A stretch of 8,909 nucleotides of DNA from Endomicrobiia bacterium (GTDB lineage Bacteria; Elusimicrobiota; Endomicrobiia; Endomicrobiales; Endomicrobiaceae): positions 1 to 8,909 of the forward strand of contig WQUP01000249.1 in the NCBI GenBank assembly GCA_009782015.1. Direction: 5' to 3'. Numbering within the stretch: position 1 is the first letter of the stretch; every line of letters starts with the position of its first letter. A model generated the notes under the pieces. The model saw nothing but the letters and a program-made list of their open reading frames with translations, made no database searches and was not told the origin of the DNA. Shown here piece after piece: positions 1-5,385 of the stretch. A program made the translations under genes and the position numbers.

Positions 1-537
1 GTCGGCACGGTAGAATTTCTTGTCGATAAAAACGGAGACTTCTACTTTATGGAGATGAACACGAGAATTCAGGTTGAGCATCCCGTAACTGAAATGATAA
101 CCGGCATAGATTTGGTAAAAGAACAGATAAAATTAGCGGCAGGAGAGAAGCTCTCCTTTGATTCCGAAAAAATCCAGATTTTAGGACACGCTATAGAGTG
201 CAGAATAAACGCCGAAGATCCCGACAAAGATTTTATCCCTTCGCCCGGCAAAATCGGCAGGCTGTTTCTGCCCGGAGGCCCGGGAATAAGGATCGACTCG
301 CACGTTTACGGCGGCTATACGATACCGCCTTTTTACGACAGCCTTATAGCAAAGATAATAGCTTTCGGCGCCGACAGAGACGAAGCCATTTTGAGAATGG
401 CCAGGGCTTTGAGAGAAGTCGAAATCGAAAACATAAAAAATACCGCCGTGCTTCATTCGAGAATCATGGCGAACGAGCAGTTCCGTAAAGGAAGCGTAAG
501 CACTGATTTCCTTCCCAAATATATTTTTGGAAGATAG
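1..537 (+). CDS. accC: Biotin carboxylase, C-terminal part (5' end outside window)
   Basis: The first base of the window is in frame, giving 178 residues of an ATP-grasp biotin carboxylase. This subunit of acetyl-CoA carboxylase carboxylates biotin on the carrier protein AccB with ATP and bicarbonate, in the cytoplasm, for fatty-acid synthesis. The catalytic segment [15 protein letters not shown] is visible at window residues 17-31. It corresponds to E288, N290, R292, Q294, V295 and E296 of the E. coli enzyme. The arginine of ECRINAED, equivalent to R338, is also present, as are SPGKI and [14 protein letters not shown] of the C-terminal domain. By alignment to the ~450-residue family, about 270 residues lie upstream of the window; accB is probably there too, but this cannot be seen. 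The C-terminus (KYIFGR) has normal length. A biotin carboxylase subunit of another biotin-dependent carboxylase is possible but less likely. The partial first codon position is inferred from continuous homology, not from a start codon. Confidence 0.93.
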   Translation, partial: VGTVEFLVDKNGDFYFMEMNTRIQVEHPVTEMITGIDLVKEQIKLAAGEKLSFDSEKIQILGHAIECRINAEDPDKDFIPSPGKIGRLFLPGGPGIRIDSHVYGGYTIPPFYDSLIAKIIAFGADRDEAILRMARALREVEIENIKNTAVLHSRIMANEQFRKGSVSTDFLPKYIFGR

Positions 538-567
538 GCGCGCCTGCAGGCGAAGCGCCTCGCGCGC
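538..567 (+). repeat. GC-rich hairpin directly after the accC stop
   Basis: The six bases GCGCGC at 538-543 and 562-567 face each other. Between them is an inner stem AGGCG/CGCCT (548-552 and 556-560) with a 3-nt loop AAG, and the 12-bp palindrome CGCCTGCAGGCG lies at 541-552. A second small stem CAGCT/AGCTG follows at 578-591. There is no T-tract, so it is not a classical terminator. It resembles the other palindromes at gene junctions in this window, but I see no second copy of it here. Confidence 0.5.
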
Positions 568-652
568 GGAAGTTGGGCAGCTGAGAAGCTGAGCAACGGC
601 AAGGACTTTAAAGACAATAGGGTTTTTACAGAAGCCTGATTATCAAACTCAA

Positions 653-688
653 AAAAGCCCGCTTGGTTTAAAGACAAAGCGGGCTTTT
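653..688 (+). terminator. Rho-independent terminator after accC
   Basis: A perfect 12-bp stem, AAAAGCCCGCTT at 653-664 and AAGCGGGCTTTT at 677-688, encloses a 12-nt loop. The 3' side runs into TTTTATTATT. The run of A before the stem makes it potentially bidirectional. It closes the accC transcription unit 115 bases after the stop codon and separates it from the heptose genes. Confidence 0.85.
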
Positions 689-701
689 ATTATTGCGAGC
701 C

Positions 702-802
702 GTCATCCTGAGGCGGCAAAGCCGCCGAAGGATCTAGACCTCTAGATTCTTCGTCACGGAGTTTACACTCGAGTGTCTAAATCGGGTGTTCCTCAGAATG
801 AC
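702..802. repeat. Dispersed palindromic element, family R1, copy 1
   Basis: The ends GTCATCCTGAGG (702-713) and CCTCAGAATGAC (791-802) are imperfect inverted repeats. Inside are three hairpins. The first is GGCGGC-AAA-GCCGCC (712-726). The second is a central CGAAGGATCTAGA facing TCTAGATTCTTCG (726-753). The third centres on ACACTCGAGTGT (765-776). A second copy with the same central hairpin lies at 2568-2650. The element sits between the accC terminator and gmhA, and a GTG inside it (773) is in frame with gmhA but is not the likely start. Confidence 0.85.
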
Positions 803-829
803 AACAACTATTTATTGCGGAGACACAAA

Positions 830-1411
830 ATGGAAACCAGAGAAACCATCGAATCGCTCATCAAAGAAAGCATAGAGACAAAAAAACTCATGCTTGACCC
901 TAAGCACATTGAATTCATCCAGACGGCCGCCAACAAAATCATAGCGGCGTACAGGCAAAACAAGAAAACGATCGTCGCCGGAAACGGCGGGTCGGCTTCC
1001 GACGCTCTTCATTTTGCGGCGGAAATGGTTGTGCGGTTTGAAAAAAACCGGAGAGCATTGCCATCTATAGCGTTATCGGAAAACGTTTCCACAATAACCG
1101 CCGCAGGAAACGACTTCGGCTATGACCAAAGTTTCAGCCGCCAGATCGAAGCTTTTGCCCAGACCGGCGACATATTCATAGCAATATCGACAAGCGGCAA
1201 CTCGCCCAACATCATAAAAGCCGTAGAAGCAGCAAAAAAAATGGGCATATTTACCATCGGCATGACAAACTCCGACGGCGGACTTTTAAAGCCGCTGTGC
1301 GACTTATGCTACTGCGCGCCGTCAAAAATTACCGCCCGCGCCCAGGAGTGCCACATCCTTTTGATACACATTATCGCAAGGCTGGTGGAAGAAAAGGCAG
1401 TTAATAGTTAA
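830..1411 (+). CDS. gmhA: Sedoheptulose-7-phosphate isomerase (phosphoheptose isomerase)
   Basis: A 193-residue SIS-domain enzyme that converts sedoheptulose 7-phosphate to D-glycero-D-manno-heptose 7-phosphate, the first step of ADP-heptose synthesis for LPS inner core. The SIS motif AGNGGSASDALHFAAE spans residues 50-65 and STSGNSPN spans 120-127. H61, E65, Q172 and H180, which match the metal-binding and active-site positions of E. coli GmhA even in numbering, are all present in HFAAE and ARAQECHILLIH. I place the start at ATG 830, preceded by GGAGA at 819-823 with a 6-nt spacer. This gives the usual family length of ~192. An upstream in-frame GTG at 773 lies inside a dispersed repeat and would add 19 unrelated residues. 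The stop codon lies inside the left arm of the following heptad element. The rfaE2 gene 158 bases downstream supports the heptose role over a DiaA-like role. Confidence 0.92.
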   Translation: METRETIESLIKESIETKKLMLDPKHIEFIQTAANKIIAAYRQNKKTIVAGNGGSASDALHFAAEMVVRFEKNRRALPSIALSENVSTITAAGNDFGYDQSFSRQIEAFAQTGDIFIAISTSGNSPNIIKAVEAAKKMGIFTIGMTNSDGGLLKPLCDLCYCAPSKITARAQECHILLIHIIARLVEEKAVNS

Positions 1412-1548
1412 TAATGAATAAGTAATAGTTAACGGCAAACGACACTAACTACCGCGGCGAAGGGACGATGTCCCAAAGGGACGATGTTCCAAAGGGACGA
1501 TGTCCCGAATCCGCTCCAAAATTATTAACTATTCACTATTAATTATTA
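1399..1548. repeat. Heptad-armed inverted element A
   Basis: The left arm (1399-1433) is a run of five degenerate 7-bp units with consensus AGTTAAT. The right arm (1520-1547) is four 7-bp units (AATTATT, AACTATT, CACTATT, AATTATT) that are the reverse complement of the same consensus. The arms enclose a ~86-bp core with three 16-bp repeats. The element begins inside the last codons of gmhA, supplies its TAA, and ends 9 bases before the rfaE2 ribosome-binding site. Element B at 2042-2168 has the same architecture. Confidence 0.8.
1461..1508. repeat. Three 16-bp tandem repeats, each a small hairpin
   Basis: Three adjacent copies of AGGGACGATGTCCCAA start at 1461, 1477 and 1493. The middle copy has one change in the stem (GTTCC) and the last ends in GA. 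Each unit contains GGGAC-GAT-GTCCC, a 5-bp stem with a 3-nt loop. They form the core of heptad-armed element A. There are too few copies and no spacers, so this is not CRISPR. Confidence 0.85.
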
Positions 1549-1569
1549 ATTTGCTTAGGAGTAAATTAC

Positions 1570-2046
1570 ATGAACCGCGCACTTACAAGAAAAGAAATGC
1601 AGTCTGAAGCCGCAAAACTTAAACGCCAAAGTAAAAAAATAGTTTTTACCAACGGCTGCTTTGATTTGCTTCACACGGGCCACACAAGCCTTTTTGAAAA
1701 AGCAAAATCTCTCGGCGACGTTCTTATTGTGGCTATAAATTCCGATAAATCGTTAAGCCGCCTCAAAGGGCCCAAGCGCCCTTTAGTCTGCGAAAAAGAC
1801 AGAGCGAAGCTCTTGCTTGCTTTAAAACCCGTCGATTACGTTGTAGTTTTCGGCGAGCAGACGCCAAAAGAAATTTTAAGCGAGTTGCGCCCCGACATAT
1901 TGGTTAAAGGCGGCGATTATAAACTATCGGAGATAGTCGGCAGAGAGTACGTAAAAAAAGTTTACCGCTACCCTTTTGTAAAAGGCAAGTCAACGACAAA
2001 TTTGATAAATACGATAGTTGAAAGATACGGAAGAAAGACAGAGTGA
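1570..2046 (+). CDS. rfaE2: D-glycero-beta-D-manno-heptose 1-phosphate adenylyltransferase
   Basis: A 158-residue nucleotidyltransferase of the cytidylyltransferase fold, equivalent to the C-terminal domain of bifunctional HldE/RfaE. It transfers AMP from ATP to heptose 1-phosphate, giving ADP-heptose in the cytoplasm. The nucleotide-binding segment FTNGCFDLLHTGH (residues 26-38) contains the HxGH signature, H35-T-G-H38. KGGDY (113-117) and the C-terminal GKSTTNLI (139-146) match the family. There is no ribokinase-like domain, so the HldA kinase function must be encoded elsewhere, as must the phosphatase GmhB. The start ATG is preceded by AGGAG at 1557-1561 with an 8-nt spacer. The TGA stop falls in the first heptad of element B. 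It is likely co-transcribed with gmhA upstream and the thi genes downstream, because no terminator is seen between them. Confidence 0.92.
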   Translation: MNRALTRKEMQSEAAKLKRQSKKIVFTNGCFDLLHTGHTSLFEKAKSLGDVLIVAINSDKSLSRLKGPKRPLVCEKDRAKLLLALKPVDYVVVFGEQTPKEILSELRPDILVKGGDYKLSEIVGREYVKKVYRYPFVKGKSTTNLINTIVERYGRKTE

Positions 2047-2168
2047 AGAGTGGGGAGTGAAGAGTGAAGATACGGCAAAGACATGCGGGCTGTCATTGCG
2101 AGGCAACTTCGTTGCCGAAGCAATCCAGAGTTGTTATCTCCACTCCTAACTCTTCACTCTCCACTCTT
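2042..2168. repeat. Heptad-armed inverted element B with a nested palindrome
   Basis: The left arm consists of four 7-bp units (AGTGAAG, AGTGGGG, AGTGAAG, AGTGAAG) at 2042-2069. The right arm consists of four 7-bp units (CACTCCT, AACTCTT, CACTCTC, CACTCTT) at 2141-2168, complementary to the left. The 71-bp core holds an unrelated GTCATTGCGAGG-type palindrome. The architecture is the same as element A, and A contains an AGTGAAT unit intermediate between the two consensus sequences. It spans the rfaE2 stop and the whole 5' end of thiD2. Confidence 0.82.
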
Positions 2169-2588
2169 CGCATCGTAGATGCGAATTTGAACCGCTGCCG
2201 CGAAGGCTTGAGGGTTGTCGAAGACAGTCTGCGCTTTGTTTTAAACGACGAGCCGTTATATAAAAAGACCCGAAGGGTCAGGCACGATACGGATAAAATT
2301 TTAAGAGGAAGCTACGCTTCTTTGATAAAAGAGCGCGATTCCATAAAAGATTCCGGCAGACAGATGCCCGAAACCGCAAAAAAAGATTTAGCCGGCATAA
2401 TAATCGCCAACTTCAAACGCGCGCAGGAATCTTTAAGAGTTTTGGAAGAGTATTCAAAAACATTTGAACCGGCGGCAGGGTCAATTGACCCCTCGCCGCA
2501 GTTTAAAAAACAAAGATACGCGGTATATAACATTGAAAAAGCCGTTTTCTTGAAATATTTTAAGTCTGTCAATCCTGAGAGGACATAG
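2064..2588 (+). CDS. thiD2: ThiD2-type hydroxymethylpyrimidine-phosphate kinase
   Basis: The conserved part starts at LRIVDANLNRCREGLRVVED (residues 35-54) and continues through R70-D77, GR (98-99) and ANFKRAQESLRVLEEYSK (115-132) to FKKQRYAVYNIEKA. This is the domain often found at the N-terminus of ThiE proteins or alone. It has been described as ThiD2, a monofunctional kinase making HMP-PP from HMP-P in thiamine synthesis. Here it is a separate gene directly before thiE and thiC, which fits that role. There is no ATG. The earliest start is GTG 2064 (GGGGAG at 2052-2057, 6-nt spacer); TTG 2112 with GAGG at 2100-2103 is the alternative. Both lie inside repeat element B, so residues 1-34 are repeat-derived. 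The last ~8 codons and the stop lie in repeat R1 copy 2. A palindrome is embedded at ~2471-2499. The assignment to the family is firm; whether the borrowed ends leave it active is unknown. Confidence 0.78.
   Translation: MKIRQRHAGCHCEATSLPKQSRVVISTPNSSLSTLRIVDANLNRCREGLRVVEDSLRFVLNDEPLYKKTRRVRHDTDKILRGSYASLIKERDSIKDSGRQMPETAKKDLAGIIIANFKRAQESLRVLEEYSKTFEPAAGSIDPSPQFKKQRYAVYNIEKAVFLKYFKSVNPERT
2092..2126. repeat. GTCATTGCGAGG-type palindrome nested in element B
   Basis: It starts with GTCATTGCG (2092-2100) and has the 6-bp stem GGCAAC-TTC-GTTGCC (2102-2116). That stem is followed by GAAG and then CAATCC, which is complementary to the first bases after the GTCA end (GATTGC-like). The stem geometry of 6 bp plus a 3-nt loop followed by GAAG equals that of the R1 copies at 712-726 and 2579-2593, although the stem bases differ. 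Confidence 0.75.
2471..2499. repeat. Palindrome embedded in the thiD2 coding sequence
   Basis: GGGTCAATTGACCC (2478-2491) is a perfect 14-bp palindrome. Flanking GGCGGCA and CTCGCCGC extend it to a near-perfect 29-bp inverted repeat. It encodes roughly AAGSIDPS between EEYSKTFEP and QFKKQRY, a point where I recall the family being several residues shorter. This is consistent with an in-frame palindromic insert, but I could not align homologues here. Confidence 0.5.
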
Positions 2589-2650
2589 TCCTCGAAGGAT
2601 CTAGAAGTCTAGATTCTTCGTCGGGAACTGAGTTTCCTCCTCAGAATGAC
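2568..2650. repeat. Dispersed palindromic element, family R1, copy 2
   Basis: The ends are GTCAATCCTGAG (2568-2579) and CTCAGAATGAC (2640-2650). The inner hairpins are GAGGAC-ATA-GTCCTC (2579-2593), CGAAGGATCTAGA facing TCTAGATTCTTCG (2593-2620, with loop AG instead of CC in copy 1) and GGGAAC-TGA-GTTTCC. The element encodes the last residues and the stop of thiD2 and ends 9 bases before the thiE ribosome-binding site. Confidence 0.85.
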
Positions 2651-2672
2651 AGAATATGTAAGGTAAAATCTC

Positions 2673-3317
2673 ATGGATTTCCAAAAAGACATCTGCAAAA
2701 TAGACAAGCTTCGCCTGTTATGCATCACTTGTCAGCGTCCGGACGTAAGTTATCAAAAGCAAGTAGAGCTTGCGTGCCTCGGCGGCGCGGATATGATACA
2801 GCTTCGCGACAAAAGCTTAGAGCGGACGGAACTGGTAAAGCTTGCCAGAGAGCTGCAGGACATATGCGGATCTTTTGAAGTTGCGTTTACGCTCAACGAT
2901 GATCCGGAAATTGCCAAAGAAGCAGGCTGCGACGGAGTGCATATAGGCCGGTCAGATATGCCTTATAGCCAGGCCCGTAAAATAATGCCTTTCGGCATAA
3001 TAGGCGTGTCAGCGCAAAATATGCAGGAAGCTTTGGAAATCGCAAAAACCGACGCGGATTATATAGGTATCGGCCCGATTTTTGCCACCCCGATGAAAGA
3101 GGGGCCAAAGCCCCTGGGATTATCCGGATTGAAGGAAATTTGTTCCCAAATAAAAACTCCGCTGATTGCAATTGGCGGGATAGACATAACAAACGCCGCG
3201 GAAGCGGTAAAAGCCGGCGCACAGGGAATAGCGGTAATCAGAGCAGTATGCGGCGCAAAAGACATAAAAGCAGAAACAAAAAGATTAAAAGAAGCGATAT
3301 TAAAAGCTAAAGGTTAG
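2673..3317 (+). CDS. thiE: Thiamine-phosphate synthase
   Basis: A 214-residue TIM-barrel enzyme that joins HMP-PP and hydroxyethylthiazole phosphate to thiamine phosphate, releasing pyrophosphate. Family signatures in order are QLRDK (residues 43-47, pyrophosphate-binding Arg and Lys), LNDD (74-77), GCDGVHIGRSD (85-95), GIIGVSAQ (108-115), ADYIGIGPIFATPMK (128-142) with the thiazole-phosphate TPxK-like stretch, and IAIGGI (165-170) with GAQGIAVI (182-189). Length is normal for a single-domain ThiE. The start ATG is preceded by AAGGT at 2660-2664 with an 8-nt spacer. It follows thiD2 after one R1 element and precedes thiC after one R2 hairpin. In many genomes the ThiD2 domain is fused to the ThiE N-terminus, so the split arrangement here is notable. 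TenI, a ThiE-like protein, is the alternative, but the complete QxRxK and NDD motifs favour ThiE. Confidence 0.9.
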   Translation: MDFQKDICKIDKLRLLCITCQRPDVSYQKQVELACLGGADMIQLRDKSLERTELVKLARELQDICGSFEVAFTLNDDPEIAKEAGCDGVHIGRSDMPYSQARKIMPFGIIGVSAQNMQEALEIAKTDADYIGIGPIFATPMKEGPKPLGLSGLKEICSQIKTPLIAIGGIDITNAAEAVKAGAQGIAVIRAVCGAKDIKAETKRLKEAILKAKG

Positions 3318-3337
3318 CAGCGATTGCCATCAATCCG

Positions 3338-3408
3338 CCGTCATTGCGGGCTCCGACCCGCAATCTGTTGTTTACGGCGAGATTGCGGGTCGGAGCCCGC
3401 AATGACGG
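3338..3408. repeat. Perfect 29-bp inverted repeat, family R2, copy 1
   Basis: The left arm 3338-3366 (starting CCGTCATTGCGGGCTCC) and right arm 3380-3408 are exact reverse complements over 29 bases, separated by a 13-nt loop. The ends fit the GTCAT...ATGAC pattern of the other junction elements. There is no T-tract, so it is not a typical terminator despite being very stable. The right arm recurs at 6696-6724 with one base changed. It lies between thiE and thiC and ends 3 bases before the thiC ribosome-binding site AGAGG. Confidence 0.92.
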
Positions 3409-3425
3409 ACTAGAGGAAAACAATT

Positions 3426-4691
3426 ATGACGCTGATGAACGACGCAAAAAATAAAAAAGACAATACTCTCATAAAATCCGCGGCAAAAGCCGAAAATTTA
3501 AGCGAAGAGTTTATAAGGCAAGGCGTTGCCGAAGGCACTATCGTAATTCCAAAAAATATCAACCGAAGGTTGTCGAAGATAGTTGCCGTTGGAAAAGGCC
3601 TTAAAACCAAAGTCAACGCCAACATAGGCACTTCGCCGGACCATATTTCGCTCAAAGAAGAGCTTGAAAAACTTGATGCGGCCGTAAAAGCCGGCGCTGA
3701 CGCCGTAATGGATTTGTCCACGGGCGGCGATCTCGCAAAAATAAGAAAAGAAATTTTAGCGCATTGCCCCGTACAAGTCGGCACTGTGCCGATTTACGAA
3801 GCCGCGTGCAGAACAGTTGCCGCAGGCAAAAAAATCTCCCAAATAGACAGCGAAGCGCTGTTTGATGTGATAGAAGAGCAGTCCGAGCAGGGCGTGGACT
3901 TTATCACAGTCCACTGCGGCATAAACAAAGAAACTGTCGGCATATTAAACCGGCAAGGCCGGTTGGCAGGCGTTGTAAGCCGCGGCGGATCGTTTCTTGT
4001 AAAGTGCATTAACGCCACAGGCAAAGAAAATCCGTTGTACGAACAATATGACAGGCTTTTAAAAATAGCCGCAAAATACGACGTAACGTTATCTCTCGGC
4101 GACGGATTCCGCCCGGGCTGCACTTTTGACGCTTCGGACGGCCCTCAGCTTGCCGAACTTTCCGTTTTAGGCGAACTGGTTTTAAGAGCCAGAAAAGCCG
4201 GCGTTCAGACAATGATAGAAGGCCCCGGTCACGTGCCTTTAAATCAGGTAGAAGCAAACGTCGCTTTGGCAAAAAGGCTGGGGCATAATGCCCCTCTTTA
4301 TTTTTTGGGACCTTTGGTTACCGATATTGCTCCCGGATATGACCACATAACCTCCGCCATCGGCGGCGCCCTTGCCGCGTCTTACGGCGTAGATTTTATA
4401 TGTTACGTCACAGCCGCAGAGCATCTCCGCCTGCCTGACGTCGCAGACGTCCATGAAGGCGTAATCGCAGCCCGCATAGCCGCTCATGCGGCCGACATAG
4501 TAAAAGGCGTCAAGGACGCCAAAGAGCAGGACGACAAAATGTCAAAATGGCGCAAAGCGCGCAACTGGGACAAACAAAAAGAGTTCTGCATAGACCCGGA
4601 AAAATTTGCCAAAGAAAGAGCCAAACTCCCGCCTCAGCAGGAAGACGTATGCACAATGTGCGGCGAATTCTGCGCCATGCGAGACGAATAA
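3426..4691 (+). CDS. thiC: Phosphomethylpyrimidine synthase (HMP-P synthase)
   Basis: A 421-residue radical-SAM enzyme that rearranges aminoimidazole ribotide to hydroxymethylpyrimidine phosphate. It is of the short form, without the N-terminal extension of the ~630-residue E. coli enzyme. The N-terminus MTLMNDAK resembles the family start MTQM. Further motifs are VNANIGTS (63-70), HCGI (163-166), SRGGS (185-189), SLGDGFRPGC (223-232), IEGPGHVP (264-271), LGPLVTDIAPGYDHITSAIGGA (from 294), CYVTAAEHL (326-334) and IAAHAADIVKG (351-361). The C-terminal cluster cysteines are C409, C412 and C416, spaced CX2CX3C rather than the CX2CX4C usually quoted. The commonly seen NINH reads NINR at 44-47. 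AGAGG at 3412-3416 with a 9-nt spacer supports ATG 3426. No TPP riboswitch is visible upstream. BzaF-type benzimidazole synthases are paralogues, but the thiD2-thiE context favours ThiC. Confidence 0.94.
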   Translation: MTLMNDAKNKKDNTLIKSAAKAENLSEEFIRQGVAEGTIVIPKNINRRLSKIVAVGKGLKTKVNANIGTSPDHISLKEELEKLDAAVKAGADAVMDLSTGGDLAKIRKEILAHCPVQVGTVPIYEAACRTVAAGKKISQIDSEALFDVIEEQSEQGVDFITVHCGINKETVGILNRQGRLAGVVSRGGSFLVKCINATGKENPLYEQYDRLLKIAAKYDVTLSLGDGFRPGCTFDASDGPQLAELSVLGELVLRARKAGVQTMIEGPGHVPLNQVEANVALAKRLGHNAPLYFLGPLVTDIAPGYDHITSAIGGALAASYGVDFICYVTAAEHLRLPDVADVHEGVIAARIAAHAADIVKGVKDAKEQDDKMSKWRKARNWDKQKEFCIDPEKFAKERAKLPPQQEDVCTMCGEFCAMRDE

Positions 4692-4748
4692 GATGCGCGA
4701 GTCGCGAACGGACACGAGATGTGAGCGCCCCGGAGTATAAATTTATGG

Positions 4749-4797
4749 ATTCTGCGACCCTGCGGCTTTGCTCAGGGCATGCCCCGCGCAGAATGAC
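4749..4797. repeat. Palindromic element with ATTCTGCG/CGCAGAAT ends (R3)
   Basis: ATTCTGCG (4749-4756) faces CGCAGAAT (4787-4794), which continues into GAC, giving the common ATGAC end. Inside are CCCTG (4758-4762) facing CAGGG (4773-4777) and the palindrome GGGCATGCCC (4775-4784). It lies between thiC and the RhuM-like gene. It has no close copy in the window but shares the terminal pattern of R1 and R2. Confidence 0.7.
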
Positions 4798-4830
4798 AAC
4801 CGCTCCAATGGAATATTTGGGATAAATCAT

Positions 4831-4868
4831 GGATTGCCATCCCGATGCTTCGCGCAGATATCGCAAAA
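4831..4868. repeat. Possible decayed GGATTGC...GCAAT-type element
   Basis: GGATTGCCATC at 4831-4841 shares GATTGCCATC with 3322-3331. It resembles the reversed end of the GTCATTGCGAGG-type palindrome (GGATTGC...). The opposite end would be TCGCAAAAA at ~4860-4868, a weak match to CGCAATGAC. This is a tentative call. Confidence 0.3.
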
Positions 4869-4887
4869 ATAAATAGAGAATAAAAAC

Positions 4888-5385
4888 ATGAAGAAAAAAC
4901 AAACTAAAGAAATAACAATTCGCAGTTCCGCAGCCGAATATTTAACTTTCGTCGCTGCAACGGGCGATAACAAAACAAGCGTAGAAATGCGTTATGAAGA
5001 CGAAAATATCTGGCTTACGCAAAAATTGTTTGCGGTACTTTACAATGTCGATATTCGCACCATAAATGAACACTTACAAAATATATTTAATGATGCTGAA
5101 TTATCTGAAGATTCAGTTATCCGGAAATTCCGGATAACTGCAAGCGACGGTAAAACTTATAATACGAATCATTATTCTTTGCAGGCAATAATTGCCGTCG
5201 GTTTTAAAGTAAATTCACGGCAGGCAGTGCAGTTTCGCAAATGGGTAAATAAAATAGCGAAAGATTACACAATTCAGGGATGGGTAATGGATGTCGAGCG
5301 TCTTAAAAACGACGGCTCGATACTCACGAAAGAGTATTTTGAAAAGCAGCTTGAAAAAATTACTCGGCAAACCGCATGCGCGTAA
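4888..5385 (+). pseudogene. RhuM-family protein, truncated
   Basis: The 165 residues match the N-terminal half of the RhuM virulence-protein family. They include IWLTQKLFAVLYNVDIRTINEHLQNIF, the VIRKFRITASDGKTYNTNHYSLQAIIAVGFKVNS segment (starting near residue 77), QFRKWVNKIAKDYTIQGWVMDVERLK and KEYFEKQLEKI. Family members are roughly twice as long. Here the ORF ends in the unrelated tail TRQTACA just after the KEYFEKQLEKI stretch, and no downstream frame restores the family. The start ATG has AGAGAA at 4875-4880 with a 7-nt spacer. The molecular function of RhuM is not established; such genes are common in accessory, phage-like and toxin-like contexts. A repeat-laden inverted-repeat element begins 16 bases after the stop and may mark where the 3' half was lost. 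The remaining half could still be expressed, so pseudogene is an inference from length. Confidence 0.75.

Noticed and set aside
1461..1508. CRISPR-like array of short repeats
   Set aside because: Three 16-bp units abut directly with no spacers, and no cas gene is present.
3338..3408. Rho-independent terminator after thiE
   Set aside because: The stem is perfect but no T-tract follows, thiC starts 17 bases later, and a second copy elsewhere marks it as a dispersed repeat.
2040..3430. TPP riboswitch upstream of a thiamine gene
   Set aside because: The conserved CUGAGA and the ACCUGAUCUGG-like segment were not found; CTGAG strings present belong to R1 repeats.
4547..4825. 92-codon + strand frame over the thiC 3' end
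   Set aside because: It overlaps thiC in another frame and continues into the R3 repeat; its composition reflects those sequences and no protein family is recognisable.
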